This document shows positions 11,252-23,003 of a stretch of 64,000 nt of DNA, piece by piece. Under the pieces are notes generated by a model. It was not told the origin of the DNA, ran no database searches, and was given only the letters and a program-made list of their open reading frames with translations. The DNA is taken from positions 744,001 to 808,000 of the forward strand of contig NTMA01000003.1 of assembly GCA_002917075.1 (NCBI GenBank). The letters run 5' to 3'. The position numbers and the translations under genes are program-made. This stretch comes from Hawksworthiomyces lignivorus (taxonomy: Eukaryota; Ascomycota; Sordariomycetes; Ophiostomatales; Ophiostomataceae). The first letter of the stretch is position 1. Each line of letters begins with the position of its first letter.

Positions 11252-11745
11252 GACTGCGGCGACGTCAGGTTTAAATTCTACCTTTTGGAATTCTTTTGTT
11301 TTTGAAAAGGGAATCTCTTCGGAATAATTCAGAGGATGGATGCTATCAATACGCTCATGATTGAATACATTCTTGCTGGCAGGCAGTGGCATATAAGTAG
11401 TATTTGGGCCACTCAGTATAATCCGCAGTTAGGGCGGGCTTATTGTCTCCGCACATACTACCAGCCAGGGGCAGATTCAAATCCTCCACTACCTTCTCAA
11501 CAACTAATCTTTGTCTTGAGCTCGCTCGCAGTCAAAGTCTAAAATACGAAAGCCATGTGGCTTATTCTCCACTTAGCAAAATGCGGAGTTATTAAACCCG
11601 CACCGAAAGAATGGTTTATCACGGGCGCGGAGTTAATCCCAGCTCCCTTACAAAGCAGCATGGGTCGCCACCCCAGGAAACATTAGCAGTGGCTGGATAT
11701 TGCTGTAATTACAGACCGCTCACAACCACCACGTTCCTCATCATC
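11252..11745. promoter_or_regulatory. Divergent promoter, SDR and regulator
   Basis: A 494-bp spacer between the divergent SDR and Zn2Cys6 genes. A TATA-like element lies near 11393 in the minus orientation. No clear repeated operator is seen. Confidence 0.4.
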
Positions 11746-14252
11746 ATGGGAGACACCAAGGTGGAGAAACGCAATAGGCCGCCAAAGTCTTGCGAGCCCT
11801 GTCGCGTTCGTAAGTAAGTCTAAGTATTTCTTTTACCAAGGGCATTGCTAGTGACCCTATGGATGTATAGCAAAGCAAGCATAAGCGCTGACCAGATGGA
11901 CAGATTGAAATGTAACAGGGCACTACCTTGTGATACTTGTGTTAGAAGAGGTAAAACTTCGCTGTGCCAATATGCCCCAAACGCCGACAGAAGTGAGAAG
12001 CCCGAAAGGAAGGCAAAATCAGTTGCCGACCGTCTAAGGAACTTGGAAAATCTTATTTCGTCTCTAGCAACAGATAGTACTGTCGCAAGGCAGCCGGAGA
12101 CTAGCCAAGGCCGCTCCAGCATTGGGGGAGTATCTGTAGGGGGCGCTGATTTGTCTTATGCAGCTGCCGTGCAACACCCATCACAGAATACGCCCAATAC
12201 TGCTAGCGATGGACTTTTGGGCGGTAAGATGACGAGTTACTTGGATCCGGGTCACTGGTCATCTCTTCTCGAAGATATACGAGAAATTCGGGATCAATTA
12301 TCTCCTTCCAGCACCTGCCAACAATCTTCGACCGTCGGGTCTTCCACAATAGCCGCAGAATGGACACCCAGCGAAGAGACCGACGACGGCGCTGATCTGG
12401 TCTTTGGCCGAATTGAAATCTTAAGCCAACAACAACTATTGGACTCTTTGCCTTCGCGACTAATCTGTGACAGCCTCGTCTCGCAATTCTTTCGCCCACG
12501 ACATAGTATTCTCCGTATGCTGTATTTTTTTTCATCGTGACTCTTGATCCACATATTCATGGTGCTAACAGGTAGATTTGGCATAGCGATTTTACATCCA
12601 GTGAAATTCCAAAGAGAAGTGAGGAAAAACCCTCTGCCTAAACACCAGCGAGCAATGACACAGAGATTTGACAATGACAACTTGCTAGTATGAAGCCTTT
12701 TGGCAGTCACCAACAGAGGCGCCGGTTGTCTGGGTCGCTCTTCTTTTCGCTGTCTTAGGCTTGGCTGCAAGTCTACAAGAGCTCGGCTGCACAGGAAGCA
12801 GTTCGAGCAAGGCAATACCGCCTGCCAAATTTTTCTCACATAAAACCGAGCAGTGTCTGGTACTCGGAAATTACACAAGGTCAGAAAAGCACAGCATAGA
12901 AGCCTTGGGGATTTACTTGCAGGGTTACTTTCTGCGGTCTAAGGATTCAGACGTCAATCTTTGGCATTTAATGGGGGTAATCATCCGACAAGCAATACGA
13001 CTGGGCTATCACCGAGACCCTGCGAAAATGCCAAAATTAAAACTGTCACCGCTCGACGGCGAGATGCGTCGCCGAATATGGATTAGCATCTTGCAAGTTG
13101 ACACCCTTATGTCGTTTCAAATGGGGTTTCTTAGCATGATCCCAATTGAGTATTGCGACACAGCGCTGCCTCGAAATCTAAACCATCACGACTTCTATCC
13201 GGAGACAACGGAATTGCCACCGTCCCGCCCACTGTCTGATCCCACTCCCCTGTTATATACAATTGCAAAAGCTCCTATCATAGATCTGTTTAGGGTAGTA
13301 GTTGGTCTCACGCGATCTCTAAACCCGCCTTCATACGAAAGGATCAAAGCTCTTGACACGGACCTTAGAGAGGCATACAATGATGTCCCGGCCCTCTTGA
13401 AGTATAAACCTATGAGCCAGTCTATTATTGACAGTCCAGACACAATAATGAACAGGACAACAATCGAGATACTCTTTCACAAAGCCATCATTGTTCTCCA
13501 TAGACAATATATCACGGAACATCCTCGAAACTCTCTATACGATAGCTCTCGCCATGCTTGCCTTGAAGCAGCCTATATTATCCTCAACCGCCAGACCGAG
13601 ATACATCAAGCGACGCAGCCTGGTGGCCAACTATATGAAGACAGATGGATGGTGTCTGCACTCACTGCGAACGACTTTATCTTAGCGGCTATGGTTATAT
13701 GTCTCGAGCTGACGATCCGGTTGCGGGAATCAACGGTTCCGGAAGCAAAAACAGTTCTAGACCTGAGAGGCGATTCGGATTTTGCAAGATACTTTACGGC
13801 AATTCACAAGGCTCATCAGATCTGGGAGCTGGCGAGCGCCTTCTCCGTTGAAGCGCGCATGGCGTCACAAGCTCTAATATCAACTATTGAGAGGATAAAC
13901 GGGCATACGGACCGGCAATCACAATATTTGGTTTCTGATAATCTGAATTCTATAACTTTTCAAGCTAATTCAGCAACCTTGGTTGAATCGCCAAAGCCAC
14001 GGGAACAAGCGGCTGCGTTAGGTGATGGAATGGAATACATCGACTGGGTAAGCCAAGCCTGTGCCACTGATAATTAGATTACGAAATCCTTTTTTATCAA
14101 TATAGACAGATGCTAACTATGTATATGATTCACTCATCTAGGGCATAATTGATAGCCAATTTCAAGATGCACTCGCTGAGGATGTAGACTTGGATTCGTG
14201 GATCTTGGATGCGGTGTGGCCTTTGGCAACCAATAGCGATGAGATAATCTGA
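11746..14252 (+). CDS. Zn2Cys6 transcription factor (cluster A regulator)
   Basis: Five exons (11746-11813, 11904-12514, 12587-12618, 12689-14047, 14142-14252) give 726 residues. The binuclear zinc cluster has Cys16, 19, 26, 32, 35 and 44, and its first intron falls within the RKLKC segment. A short linker and possible dimerisation helix (about residues 60-75) follow. The fungal-specific middle homology region is recognised by the RLGYHRDP and EMRRRIWISI blocks. The 32-nt third exon is needed to keep the ILHPVKFQRE-YEAFW segment continuous, which supports the model. It is nuclear and predicted to regulate pathway genes. As the only regulator near genes at 0.3-11.3 kb it is the likely local activator, which is inference from position. 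Confidence 0.9.
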
Positions 14253-14516
14253 AAGGTACGCTGGTAAATCTGCTGAAACAGATCATAGAAATTGTTAAAA
14301 TGCTTAAATTTATGGGCTTAATAAATTGCGTACATGAATTACTAATATATCAATGCCCAAACGCAGCATTTCGTTGGTGATAGTCGCGAAGAAAGCGGCT
14401 TACATGTACATGAGTTACAAGAGTGTATTTTCGGCTTAACTACTAGATAGTTTTCGTACACCCGATCCGTTCCGTAATCCATAGTGCTATTTTCTATTAA
14501 TAGTTTATAAGAATAA

Positions 14517-14598
14517 GGCAAGATGGCCGAGTTGGTTATGGCGTAGGATTAAGGTTCCTATGGAGCAATCCGCGTGGGTTCAAGTCCCACTCTTGTCA
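14517..14598 (+). tRNA. tRNA-Leu (anticodon AAG)
   Basis: An 82-nt cloverleaf. The acceptor arm GGCAAGA (14517-14523) pairs with TCTTGTC (14591-14597), followed by discriminator A. The anticodon stem TAGGA/TCCTA encloses the seven-base loop TTAAGGT with anticodon AAG at 14551-14553. A long variable arm of the type II class and a T arm GTGGG-TTCAAGT-CCCAC complete it. It reads CUU and CUC leucine codons after inosine modification. No intron is present. Confidence 0.95.
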
Positions 14599-15090
14599 AA
14601 ACTCTATTTCTTTTTCCCGTTTTCATTGATGGCTCAGAAAAGACATTCGACAATAACACTTCAAATTTTTTGAATAGTATATTGCTTTTTTTTTTAATAA
14701 AAATGTTGTAAGCTATAAAAATAGCCGCGTTATAATTCACGGTATATAAGATAGGCAAGAAGTGGAGCTATTACGGCGACACACCAAATTATATCAATGA
14801 AGTCACATTTCCGCCGCATAGTGTGGTTGATATGAACGTTGCGGTGGCCGTGTCTACATGGCGACTCGAGAAGCTAAAGAATTCACTCAGGGAAAAGAAA
14901 CGCTTTGAGTAATTCTTTTCGGAAATTTAAACGTGGCCATCCATACATAGTATCAAGCTACCGACGAAAGCGTCGGAACGATTTCCCGGCTTAACAATTG
15001 TGGAGGACCGGTGTTGTTGCTGAGAAGAATGGGCAGTTTTTTAAGGTGACAAAATAGATACGTTGTGTTCCCATCTCCACTAGGTCCTAT
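14599..15090. other. Intergenic after tRNA
   Basis: AT-rich stretch with a T-tract just after the tRNA, suitable as an RNA polymerase III terminator. Nothing else is supportable. A frame that overlaps the tRNA on the minus strand is not a gene. Confidence 0.5.
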
Positions 15091-15852
15091 CTAAGGCCTC
15101 CGTAGGTGCTCAGTCTTATGTCCAAAAAAAGAATCATCTACAGTATTTTGTCCTAACCTGGAGCTGCTAAGGCCAGCTAAGGGATAGGAGTTATTTTGCT
15201 GCAGGGGGTTTGCACGGCGTTTTTGGATGGCTATGGCACCAATAATGCAGATGAAGATGAGAGCGACAGCTACGGAGCCGATGACGATGCCAGCAATTGC
15301 GCTTCCAGACATATGCGAGCCGGGCTGCGGGTTCGGAGTCGGTGTCCTTGAATTAGAGAAGCCAGGTGACGTAGGTGACGTAGTCGAGGCGCTCGCCAAC
15401 TGGAGAGACGTGGAAGACGACGATAACATGAGAGTCTGGACTGCTGTGATTGCGGAGTTCGGGGTGCCGATTATTTGCAGCTCGTTAATCGGAGGCGCTG
15501 CGAAGGTGTCAGATGTTGTCTTGGTGCAGTCGGGACGGCCGCTCGTCTCACCGCAGCATGCCCAGAGGTCGTTGCTGATGGGAACAGTGTCTGGATAACC
15601 TTGAACGCAGTGGTTCAGCTGCGCACACGTGTAATCTTTGAGTGATGGATCGGTACATTCAGCGACATAATATCCAGAGAGATTCGTTGATGAGTGCGTG
15701 AAGTGGCAGATGCCATTAGACAGGCAGATGTCGCCTCCCGCGCAACAGGTAACATAAGGAGTAGTCTCGTTAGGCGTAGAGCATGGGAGCCAAGCTGAGC
15801 TAAATACCGCGTTGGTATTAGTCTTGAAATAGCAAGTCAAGGGGCCCGACAT
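15091..15852 (-). CDS. Cysteine-rich single-pass membrane protein
   Basis: A single exon encodes 253 residues. The N-terminal half holds about a dozen cysteines, with CC pairs at 36-37 and 99-100 and a CxxxNGxC segment. A Ser/Thr/Pro-rich stalk (about 140-180) follows, then one transmembrane helix at about 184-209 stopped by QKRR, and a short cytoplasmic tail. This architecture recurs in uncharacterised ascomycete proteins resembling Mid2/WSC sensors, without a canonical WSC domain. The start MSGPLTCYF fits that family. A longer in-frame start at 15942 adds no signal peptide. Without a cleavable signal the topology is unproven. A surface-sensor role is a guess. Confidence 0.75.
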   Translation of the reverse strand: MSGPLTCYFKTNTNAVFSSAWLPCSTPNETTPYVTCCAGGDICLSNGICHFTHSSTNLSGYYVAECTDPSLKDYTCAQLNHCVQGYPDTVPISNDLWACCGETSGRPDCTKTTSDTFAAPPINELQIIGTPNSAITAVQTLMLSSSSTSLQLASASTTSPTSPGFSNSRTPTPNPQPGSHMSGSAIAGIVIGSVAVALIFICIIGAIAIQKRRANPLQQNNSYPLAGLSSSRLGQNTVDDSFFGHKTEHLRRP

Positions 15853-16914
15853 GATCTTGGCATGTATATGTTGTTTGAATGAGATGGTCAAGACGAAGTT
15901 CAACATTCCTGCCTTTGTCTGGGCGCACTTCAGACAGCCCATTGGAGTTCCCTTGTTTTATACACCGCTCCAGAGGAGTGGCGCACCAAATAACACCGAA
16001 CCGTGGAGCCACAGTATGGGGGGTATCAACGGCAATAATCTCTTGTTTGGTATTTGCTGCCTTATCTGAGGCTTTACTTAGGATTATTTGACAAGGCTCA
16101 ATCGGCGAGGCGTTGATTGGTTTGATTCTCAACCAGCTACAAAATCTGAAGCCGGCGAAGCCGTTCTTGGTACCGCTGGGTTACAGCGTATCTCCGCCGT
16201 TCACACCCACCAATTCACTCCACTCAATGAAGTTTATCGCTGGAGGCCATATTAAAGGACGCATGGAACAACTGGCTGCAGCACATGCACTTCTGCCCCG
16301 GACGTCCTTGGGGTAGATCTAACCATTTTTGACCGGATAGTAGTATTAGCAAGGAGTACATGAACGTTCGGGCGTATAGGTCACAGTGACAAGGCTTGAA
16401 AATGACGTCGGTGAAAATCGCTATTCGTTCCCTGCACTATGACGGCATGTTTCGACAGCTTTAACTGCACAAGATGAAATCCAAACCCCCTGTTTAAGGA
16501 GCATAGAAAGAGTTCCGCCATTCTAAATAAACAAGGAGATGCCGTAAGGTAGCTGTCTGTACCACTAGCATAAAGGGCATAGACGAGCAAAGATGATAGT
16601 CCTGACCAGAGCCTAGTGAGGCCTTGAAACAATTCGCGTACTCTATGGGATTAGTCACCTATTGTCAAATAAGCGATGGGTGACTTCAAAGAACCCTGCT
16701 GCTGTATACCCGCACCGGCTAGTTTTTCTAAATTTCATTACACGTACAGCAATCTCATTTATGCCACCAACGTCAAGTGAGATCGTCCCCTTGGTGTTCT
16801 ACGAGGACAATGGGGCTAACCTTGCAGGAGATCCCAAGCTATTTCACCTCCACAGCACCCACAAATGGCAATCATTATAGCAAACAGACACATGTTCGCT
16901 TATCTTCGGATGCG
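15853..16914. other. Intergenic, no gene seen
   Basis: About 1.06 kb with only short overlapping frames on both strands. None has a domain, good codon bias or plausible splice partners. Confidence 0.5.
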
Positions 16915-18326
16915 CTAGAGTAAAACAGACGGCGTAGTAGCAAAGGTCCTTGGCTGCCCCAGGTGGTCAAAGTTGAGCTCGCTCTCCACACCCCACTTGA
17001 CCCAGAGCCCAGCCCAACTTCTATCTTGCAGCTTGTGCTTCTGTTCTAGTTGATTCTCACCTGTGCTAGCAGAACCATGCATCACACTCGCTATGTTTGC
17101 GTCAGGCTCCCATCTGAACCTCGTGTCTTGCCATGAGCGTCCCAGGTCTATCTCATTTCCGTCCCTTTGTGCCCGCGCCAGGAGTGGCCTGAACGTGTTT
17201 GTTGGCAGCTCGACGACGCACTTCTTTAATTTTAATCTACTAAAATGGCTGACCATGTTACTGAGAGGCAGAAGCAGTTCGCAGTCAATCTCTGTTAAAT
17301 ACGTCTCTGGGCGGATTGGCCTCCGGTAGAGATTGTCAGAGAAGGATATGGTGATCGTAATCAGGTTAGGGAAAGTCCAGGGCAAGAAACCAAGGCTACG
17401 CGCCATATCGGCACGATACTCAGTCTGTTGCCGGGCTTTATCCGGGCGGAGGAACAAGGGCCAGTCCCACACGAGCTCAAGTTTGGTCAGAAGCTCCAAA
17501 TTGTGCGGCGGAATGAGGACCCTCTGGCGCAAGGGGCTGTCCGACGCCGAGAAGAGCAGCGCTTTGATCAATTTGTCGGCCCCTATGAAGATTGTGTTCG
17601 TGCTGTACAGCACGCGAATCCCCTCGGCATACCTGTGAAGACAATAGTGAGCTCCAGCATGCCAAGCAGGCGTTGAAAATGAAACAAGTACAACGAAATC
17701 GCTCACGCTTGTCGGCAAGCAACCAGCCATCCCATGCAGCCGATCCGGCACTTTTGCGGCGCCTCTCCGGGATACAGAAAGCAGCAGACCGCCTCTCCGC
17801 GTACGCACTTGTCTTGCCACAGCGCGACTACAACGGCCCGGTCGTCGCCGGGGGGCGGCTCGCGGTGGCACACACAGCTCCACCACTGCCACGTCGCCTT
17901 TGGCCCCGGAGCGGCCACCCGTGCCTGCTTCGCGGCATCCAGCACCTCTTCAGGCCAGTTGTCGTACCAGTTAATGTCAGCTGTGATGCCTCCGTGCGGC
18001 ATCGGCTGGAGCGCGGCGGGGACGGGCGGACGCTTCGACGGTGGCAGCAGCGGGCGACTGAGGCGGAAGTCCATGTGCAGCGTGCGGCCGCCGAAAGCTG
18101 CGACGAGGATCGCTTGGCGAATCTCGAGCGGCAGTCTTACAAAAAATGCGCTTTTGGCGGCTGCACCGGCACCTCGTGTAGCGGCAGTCTGCGGCGTCAA
18201 TGAAATGCGGGAGCGAGAGGCGGGCAGGTAGGGCAGTTCTGGCTCCACTGTGCCATCTCTCTGGGCGATGCGCCGCCGCACTCGCTTTCCCAGGTCCTGC
18301 GCCCAGTGGCTGAAACTGCTGGACAT
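16915..18326 (-). CDS. DUF7730-like (F-box-like) protein
   Basis: Two exons (18326-17707, 17632-16915; 74-nt intron splitting an Ala codon) give 445 residues. A basic N-terminus precedes the segment FFVRLPLEIRQAIL, an F-box-like helix typical of the fungal DUF7730 domain. The WQWWSCVCHR block and the cysteine-rich IGCMGWL follow. Immediately after the junction comes YAEGIRVLYSTNTIF, the hallmark of this family. Joining the exons makes that block contiguous, which confirms the intron. These proteins are numerous in ascomycetes and uncharacterised; an SCF-adaptor role is only suggested by the F-box-like start. The first exon is notably GC-rich compared with its flanks. Confidence 0.82.
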
Positions 18327-19163
18327 TGACGCTCTTTATGCAGGCTTCCTACATTGCATCATGGGCCATTCGATTTATAAAACACGATAAAAAATTCTAG
18401 TTTTGTTGAACGTGGATGGTGTACCGTGCGCTTTACAAGTCAGAGCAACCACTGCGAACCGTGCTATGAGAAAAGGCAGTCTAACCTCAACTGCTCTTGA
18501 AATTTGCTTTCGTAAGCAGCGCAAATACCCACCGGATCCACGCCCGGAATCCTTCTACCATACGCATGCGCTGCCTCTGCTTAAATTTACCAGACACCAT
18601 CGTGAGTTCTATTAAGACGATAGTAATAACATAAATTCTAAAACTAATATAGTTCATGGCCAGGAAGAAAATTGTTCTCTCTGTACATGTCAGCGCAATT
18701 TGCCGCCTAATGTTAGCAAGAGTAGCGAGAAAGTCGGCCGCCTTTCCGAAAAGAATAATTTAGCATGGCATAATACTACAAGATCAGGTTGCTGGATTTA
18801 CTTGAATAGATATCTGGATAGTTGGTTTGAAGTGACTGGTTTGAAGGGCACTCATGTAGATGTTGCGCGAATATGGAGCAAGTATGAGTAGAGATTAACC
18901 ATGCCTAGAATGCTGCACTTGTAAAATAAGGTACTGAATGTCTGATCAAATCAGATATTGGCTCTTCCAATTATTCTATGATGGATCAAATTTCGAGCAT
19001 TCTTTCTATCATCGGGGCTAACTCTTTAGTGTGATATCAAAAGTTGCCAACAAGCAAGATAATTAGAAACGACGCAGAGCCATAACAAATGGGCGAACCA
19101 AATAGGCCAAAAAAAAAAAAATAGGTTATGAGTTTTTGTGCGATCCCATCCACGGAACCTAAG
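18327..19163. other. Intergenic, no gene seen
   Basis: AT-rich spacer with one short plus-strand frame at 18700-18891 that has no recognisable similarity. Otherwise empty. A run of A residues lies near 19110. Confidence 0.5.
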
Positions 19164-20709
19164 TTATTGCATCTTATTTATTTCCTCTTCGATCTTGGCC
19201 CAGGCTGCTGGTAGCAGAATGCCTGTTAGCCAGTAGTTTCCAACACGGTCCTTGCCCAGCACCACGACCACATTTCTAACCTCCGGACCCTGCCGCATTG
19301 ATTGCGCGTGGTGGAATACCAGCGAACCTGGCGCGTTGCTCCTCTTCCCAGTCTCGCCGGCGCGTACGACCGCAGGGCCGAAATCGGCCATCTCAAAGAA
19401 ACTGGCTCGGGTCCAGTTAGTAAAGGGCATCAGCAGGGCGTCGGACGGGCCGCACACCAGCGCCCCCGGATCGCTGCCCGCCTTCGATTCCCGCCGCAGC
19501 TCGCGCAGGAACGCCAGCACCTGGGCCTCGGTCGACTGCTCCAGCAGGTGGCGCCGGTTCTCTAGAGCGAGGCGACCTAGCGGCCCCGCCACGGTCTCAG
19601 CCGACAGGAACGCAAAGGCGGCCACCGCCATGTTGTGCGCGTAGAGGCCCGAGGCCCGGGCCAGCGACTTTAGCCGGAACCGCGCGTTCAGCGCGTGGAG
19701 CACGGTCACCGGCCGTGGCTGCGGCAGCGACGCGGCCACCGCGCGCACCGCCCACGCCGTCAGCACGTCGCCCTCGCTGACAAAGGGCTTCTCCTCGCCG
19801 CCGTCCTCGACGCTCAACTCACTCCGCGCCTGCTGCTGCAGCGCCGCTACCGCCGCCTGGGGCAGGAAAATGGTACGCGACTCGACGGTCCGGTTCCACA
19901 GCAGGTCCCACGCAAACCGCAGCCCAAACGTGAGCAGCGCCCATCCCTTCAGCCGCAGCTGTCCCAGCTTGAACTCCTCCTGCTCATCTGCGGGAGCATC
20001 TGCGGCCGCGCATATTGCATCCTCTTGCGCGTCGAGCAGAGGCAGCACTTCTGACTCCCGGCCGGCCAGTACCAGAGACCAGCCTCGCAAGAGGGCTTGC
20101 TGGCCCATCACATCCATAAGCGTGTGCGGCCACGAGAGGCCCACGAGAGTCGCGTCATTGAACGATGTTATGTGGAGAGACAGCTGCGGCACATCCTGAT
20201 AGATGTAGTCCTCGAGCGTTTCGGGTGCATTTTCTCGAGCCGCAAAGACCCGAAAGTCCTGAGGTCCGGCCTGAATAGACGCGCCCTTGGTAGTTTTGGG
20301 AAGGGTCTTTGCAAGCGGATGGTCTTCGATGTCCACAGAAAGTGTTTGGTGGGTATAGAACACCGCTGGTCGGTCCGCCGTGAAGGGCTGAGGAACGTGA
20401 ATCTCTAGCTCTCCATTTTCCTAGAGCATGTTAGAGGCCAGCCTCCGATAGGATGCAGGTTGTAGAATTGACCTTTAGTCTCAGCCGCCCGCCGAGTTTT
20501 TTCCAGTCCCCAATCTCGAGTAGCTTTGACAGCGAACCGTGTAACTTGTCTGCGTCTAGGACGTCGTTGAAGCGCAGTGTCCATGTGACGACGATACCTC
20601 GGAGAGTCTTGGTGTCGTCCAGCATATGAACGGGGTAGGTGACATCGCTCTCAATTGCCGGCGGAGGGCTTTTGGCGGCGCTGGACCCAATTAAGCGCCA
20701 TATGCTCAT
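19164..20709 (-). CDS. BAHD-type acyltransferase
   Basis: Two exons (20709-20473, 20420-19164; 52-nt phase-0 intron) encode 497 residues of the plant-BAHD/fungal transferase family. The catalytic HxxxD is H178-TLM-D182. A degenerate DFGWG motif appears as ADFGPA late in the chain, where the second domain closes the channel. The N-terminus WRLIGSS and the GRLRLKENG block across the splice match fungal members. These cytosolic enzymes move an acyl group from acyl-CoA to an alcohol or amine, often on secondary metabolites. The coding region is strongly GC-rich, especially from about 19440 to 20060, and lies alone between AT-rich spacers. No partner biosynthetic genes flank it closely, so its substrate is unknown. 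Confidence 0.87.
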
Positions 20710-23003
20710 CTTTTGGCCGTCGCTGTACTCAAAATCTGACTATGGAAGCAATGTATCGTGTAGCGCTCGATGCGATTCGCTTGAGTTATAGCTTCAGACA
20801 AGTAGAAGTACCGGACCCCTAGCGGGTCCTGAACTTATTGACTTTATACACCTCTCGGCCCCTTCTGATCAAACATCAGGCCGGCATGCGACCTAGACGA
20901 AGGCGGGCTAGTTCGGAGCTCCGGAGAATGTTGGCTGCCCGAAATTAGATTTTGAACGTGGTTCTATGCTGTATCGCAGGGCCAAGCAGGTCTTGGCCCC
21001 CTTTGTTTCTGTTGCGCTTTGACTTATTTGGAGAAATAGGGGTTCGCTTAGGCCTGTATTAGAGATAATTGGTAGCCAATAAAATTAACAGTCCTATTTG
21101 CGGTGGAAATGATTCCACATTCAACATCCGGGACTAATTACAAGCTAGAAGTCGTAAGCTTAAATTATGTGGGAAGAGTATGGCCAAATCTACACAATAG
21201 TGCCGGCACAGACGACAGCCTCTAGTATAAAGACGAGCTGCAACAAGTTTAGATTTCTCTTTAGATGCTTTTCCTACACTACTCTGTGTAGCTCCTCTCT
21301 TAATGCCATATTATTTTGTCATATGCAAGATTCTTTCTCTCCCAGCACCTCGCTTGCTTGTGGAGCTGAATTTTGCAGAGCTTATTATATCACGATGAAC
21401 GAAAATGCCCCCCCCCCCATTCGCACTTTTCCTCTTCAAAAGATACTCTTACCAGTGCTATGTAAATCTGCTGGAGATAATCTGCTTTTCTAATACGCAT
21501 ATTTCATCTTCTGCATCAAAAGCATTATCATTATTTACATCTCATAACGACTTTCAACGTTTTGATTTGGAGCTTAAAATCTTCATAGACCACATAAACA
21601 TGACCTTCATGCTAGACCAAAGAGTTGAGGGTGCCATTAGCTTTTTTTCCATACAGGGTTTCTTTGTACAGAACGAATGAACTGTTTTTTTCGAAGATAT
21701 AGGATTGGCCTGCGTCTGTGGCGTGAGCATTGTTCTTCGGACAATTTGCGATGCAATTCTTTCTTCAGTTGTATTCCAAAACAATCGAGCGTAGTCTAGA
21801 ATTTATCTCTCGTGGTTGATTTTGGTTATCTACCAAGATATATATATGTCTTTCTTCTCAGCGTATATAGTTATATAAAGAATAACAGCGTTTCTTCACA
21901 TCATATAGCAGTAGCATCAATAGGGAACTAGTCCCGTATAATATTAGACTAAGAATGTGTCCTCTTGATTTAGAGCCTTTAGAAGCCTAGTTGAGACCTC
22001 GACACGTCAGAACCGAGATCGTAGTCGATCTTCTTAAAAAAAAAACAGTCGGCTAGGAGACGCCATGGGCCGGATTTAGATCTCTGCATTTCTAAGCTAT
22101 TTCCTCTAACCGCAAGAGGTGCTACCGGAGCATCGTCTGCAAAACTACGACACCAATCCATGAGTAGCGAGGCCCATCGTTTAGGCTGAGGAGTACGGTT
22201 TGCACAGTTTTCCAACATGTTATAGCAAACCCTAAATGAAGTCATTTCCCCGTAGTCATATCATCACACTATAAAGATTCCCTTCCTGAGCCGATTCTCC
22301 AGATGGGCGCAGCAGTTTTCGACAGCCAGAAACCTATTCTATAATAGATATGAAGCCTTTTCAATTCTTCCTGCGGTGGCACTAGATTATTCTTCTCGGT
22401 CTAAACGAGGTTGCGGTGATTGAGGAAACAACAGTGTTGGATGCAAGCCTCGCGGCATAGCTGTTGGAGAGGGGAATTGTGGCATAGTGATCCCGCGTTC
22501 CTGCATACACCGGACAACGATACGCATATGCTGGAAAATGCAATTTCTTGTCGGGAACGATCCACGCCGCGAATCGGTCCGAGACGCATCCATTAGTATG
22601 CCCCTCCTTAGGAACTAGATTAGATACATGTGCCGCATCGCCTACTACGGCGACTCGGCCTCAGTCTGATTAAGCAGAACCGGGTGAAGGCGAGAAGGGT
22701 TCTACGCTACTCTCTACATGTATAGACTTTATCCAAGCGCTGCCAACTGGCGTCTTGGCCCTCGCCTCTCTGCAAGAAGCTAAAGAGTGCCTCCTCGCTG
22801 TTTCATTGGCGAGTATAAATATGCAGGCCGTCTACGCAGTTGTTTTGAGGCAAAAACATGAAGCCCCCCAGCCTTGTGCTAAACCCATATCGAACAGACT
22901 TCCCCCCCCTGGGTCTTCCAGCTGCTCCTAGTCCTACACACTATTTTTGCCTGCCCTTTCTCTTCCTCTCTCTCTCTCACTCTTTATTTTTTTTTTTTGA
23001 ACA
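20710..23003. other. 2.3-kb intergenic stretch
   Basis: AT-rich and gene-poor. An 11-C tract lies at 21408-21418. Short frames around 21979-22245 and 22387-22593 on the minus strand show no recognisable domain; they could be remnants but cannot be assigned. Confidence 0.5.

Noticed and set aside
14558..14758. Minus-strand frame over the tRNA
   Set aside because: It lies on the tRNA-Leu gene and its AT-rich flank; the tRNA fold explains the sequence.
22387..22593. Two overlapping minus-strand frames
   Set aside because: No domain in any frame and no splice partner; looks like chance frames or unassignable remnant.
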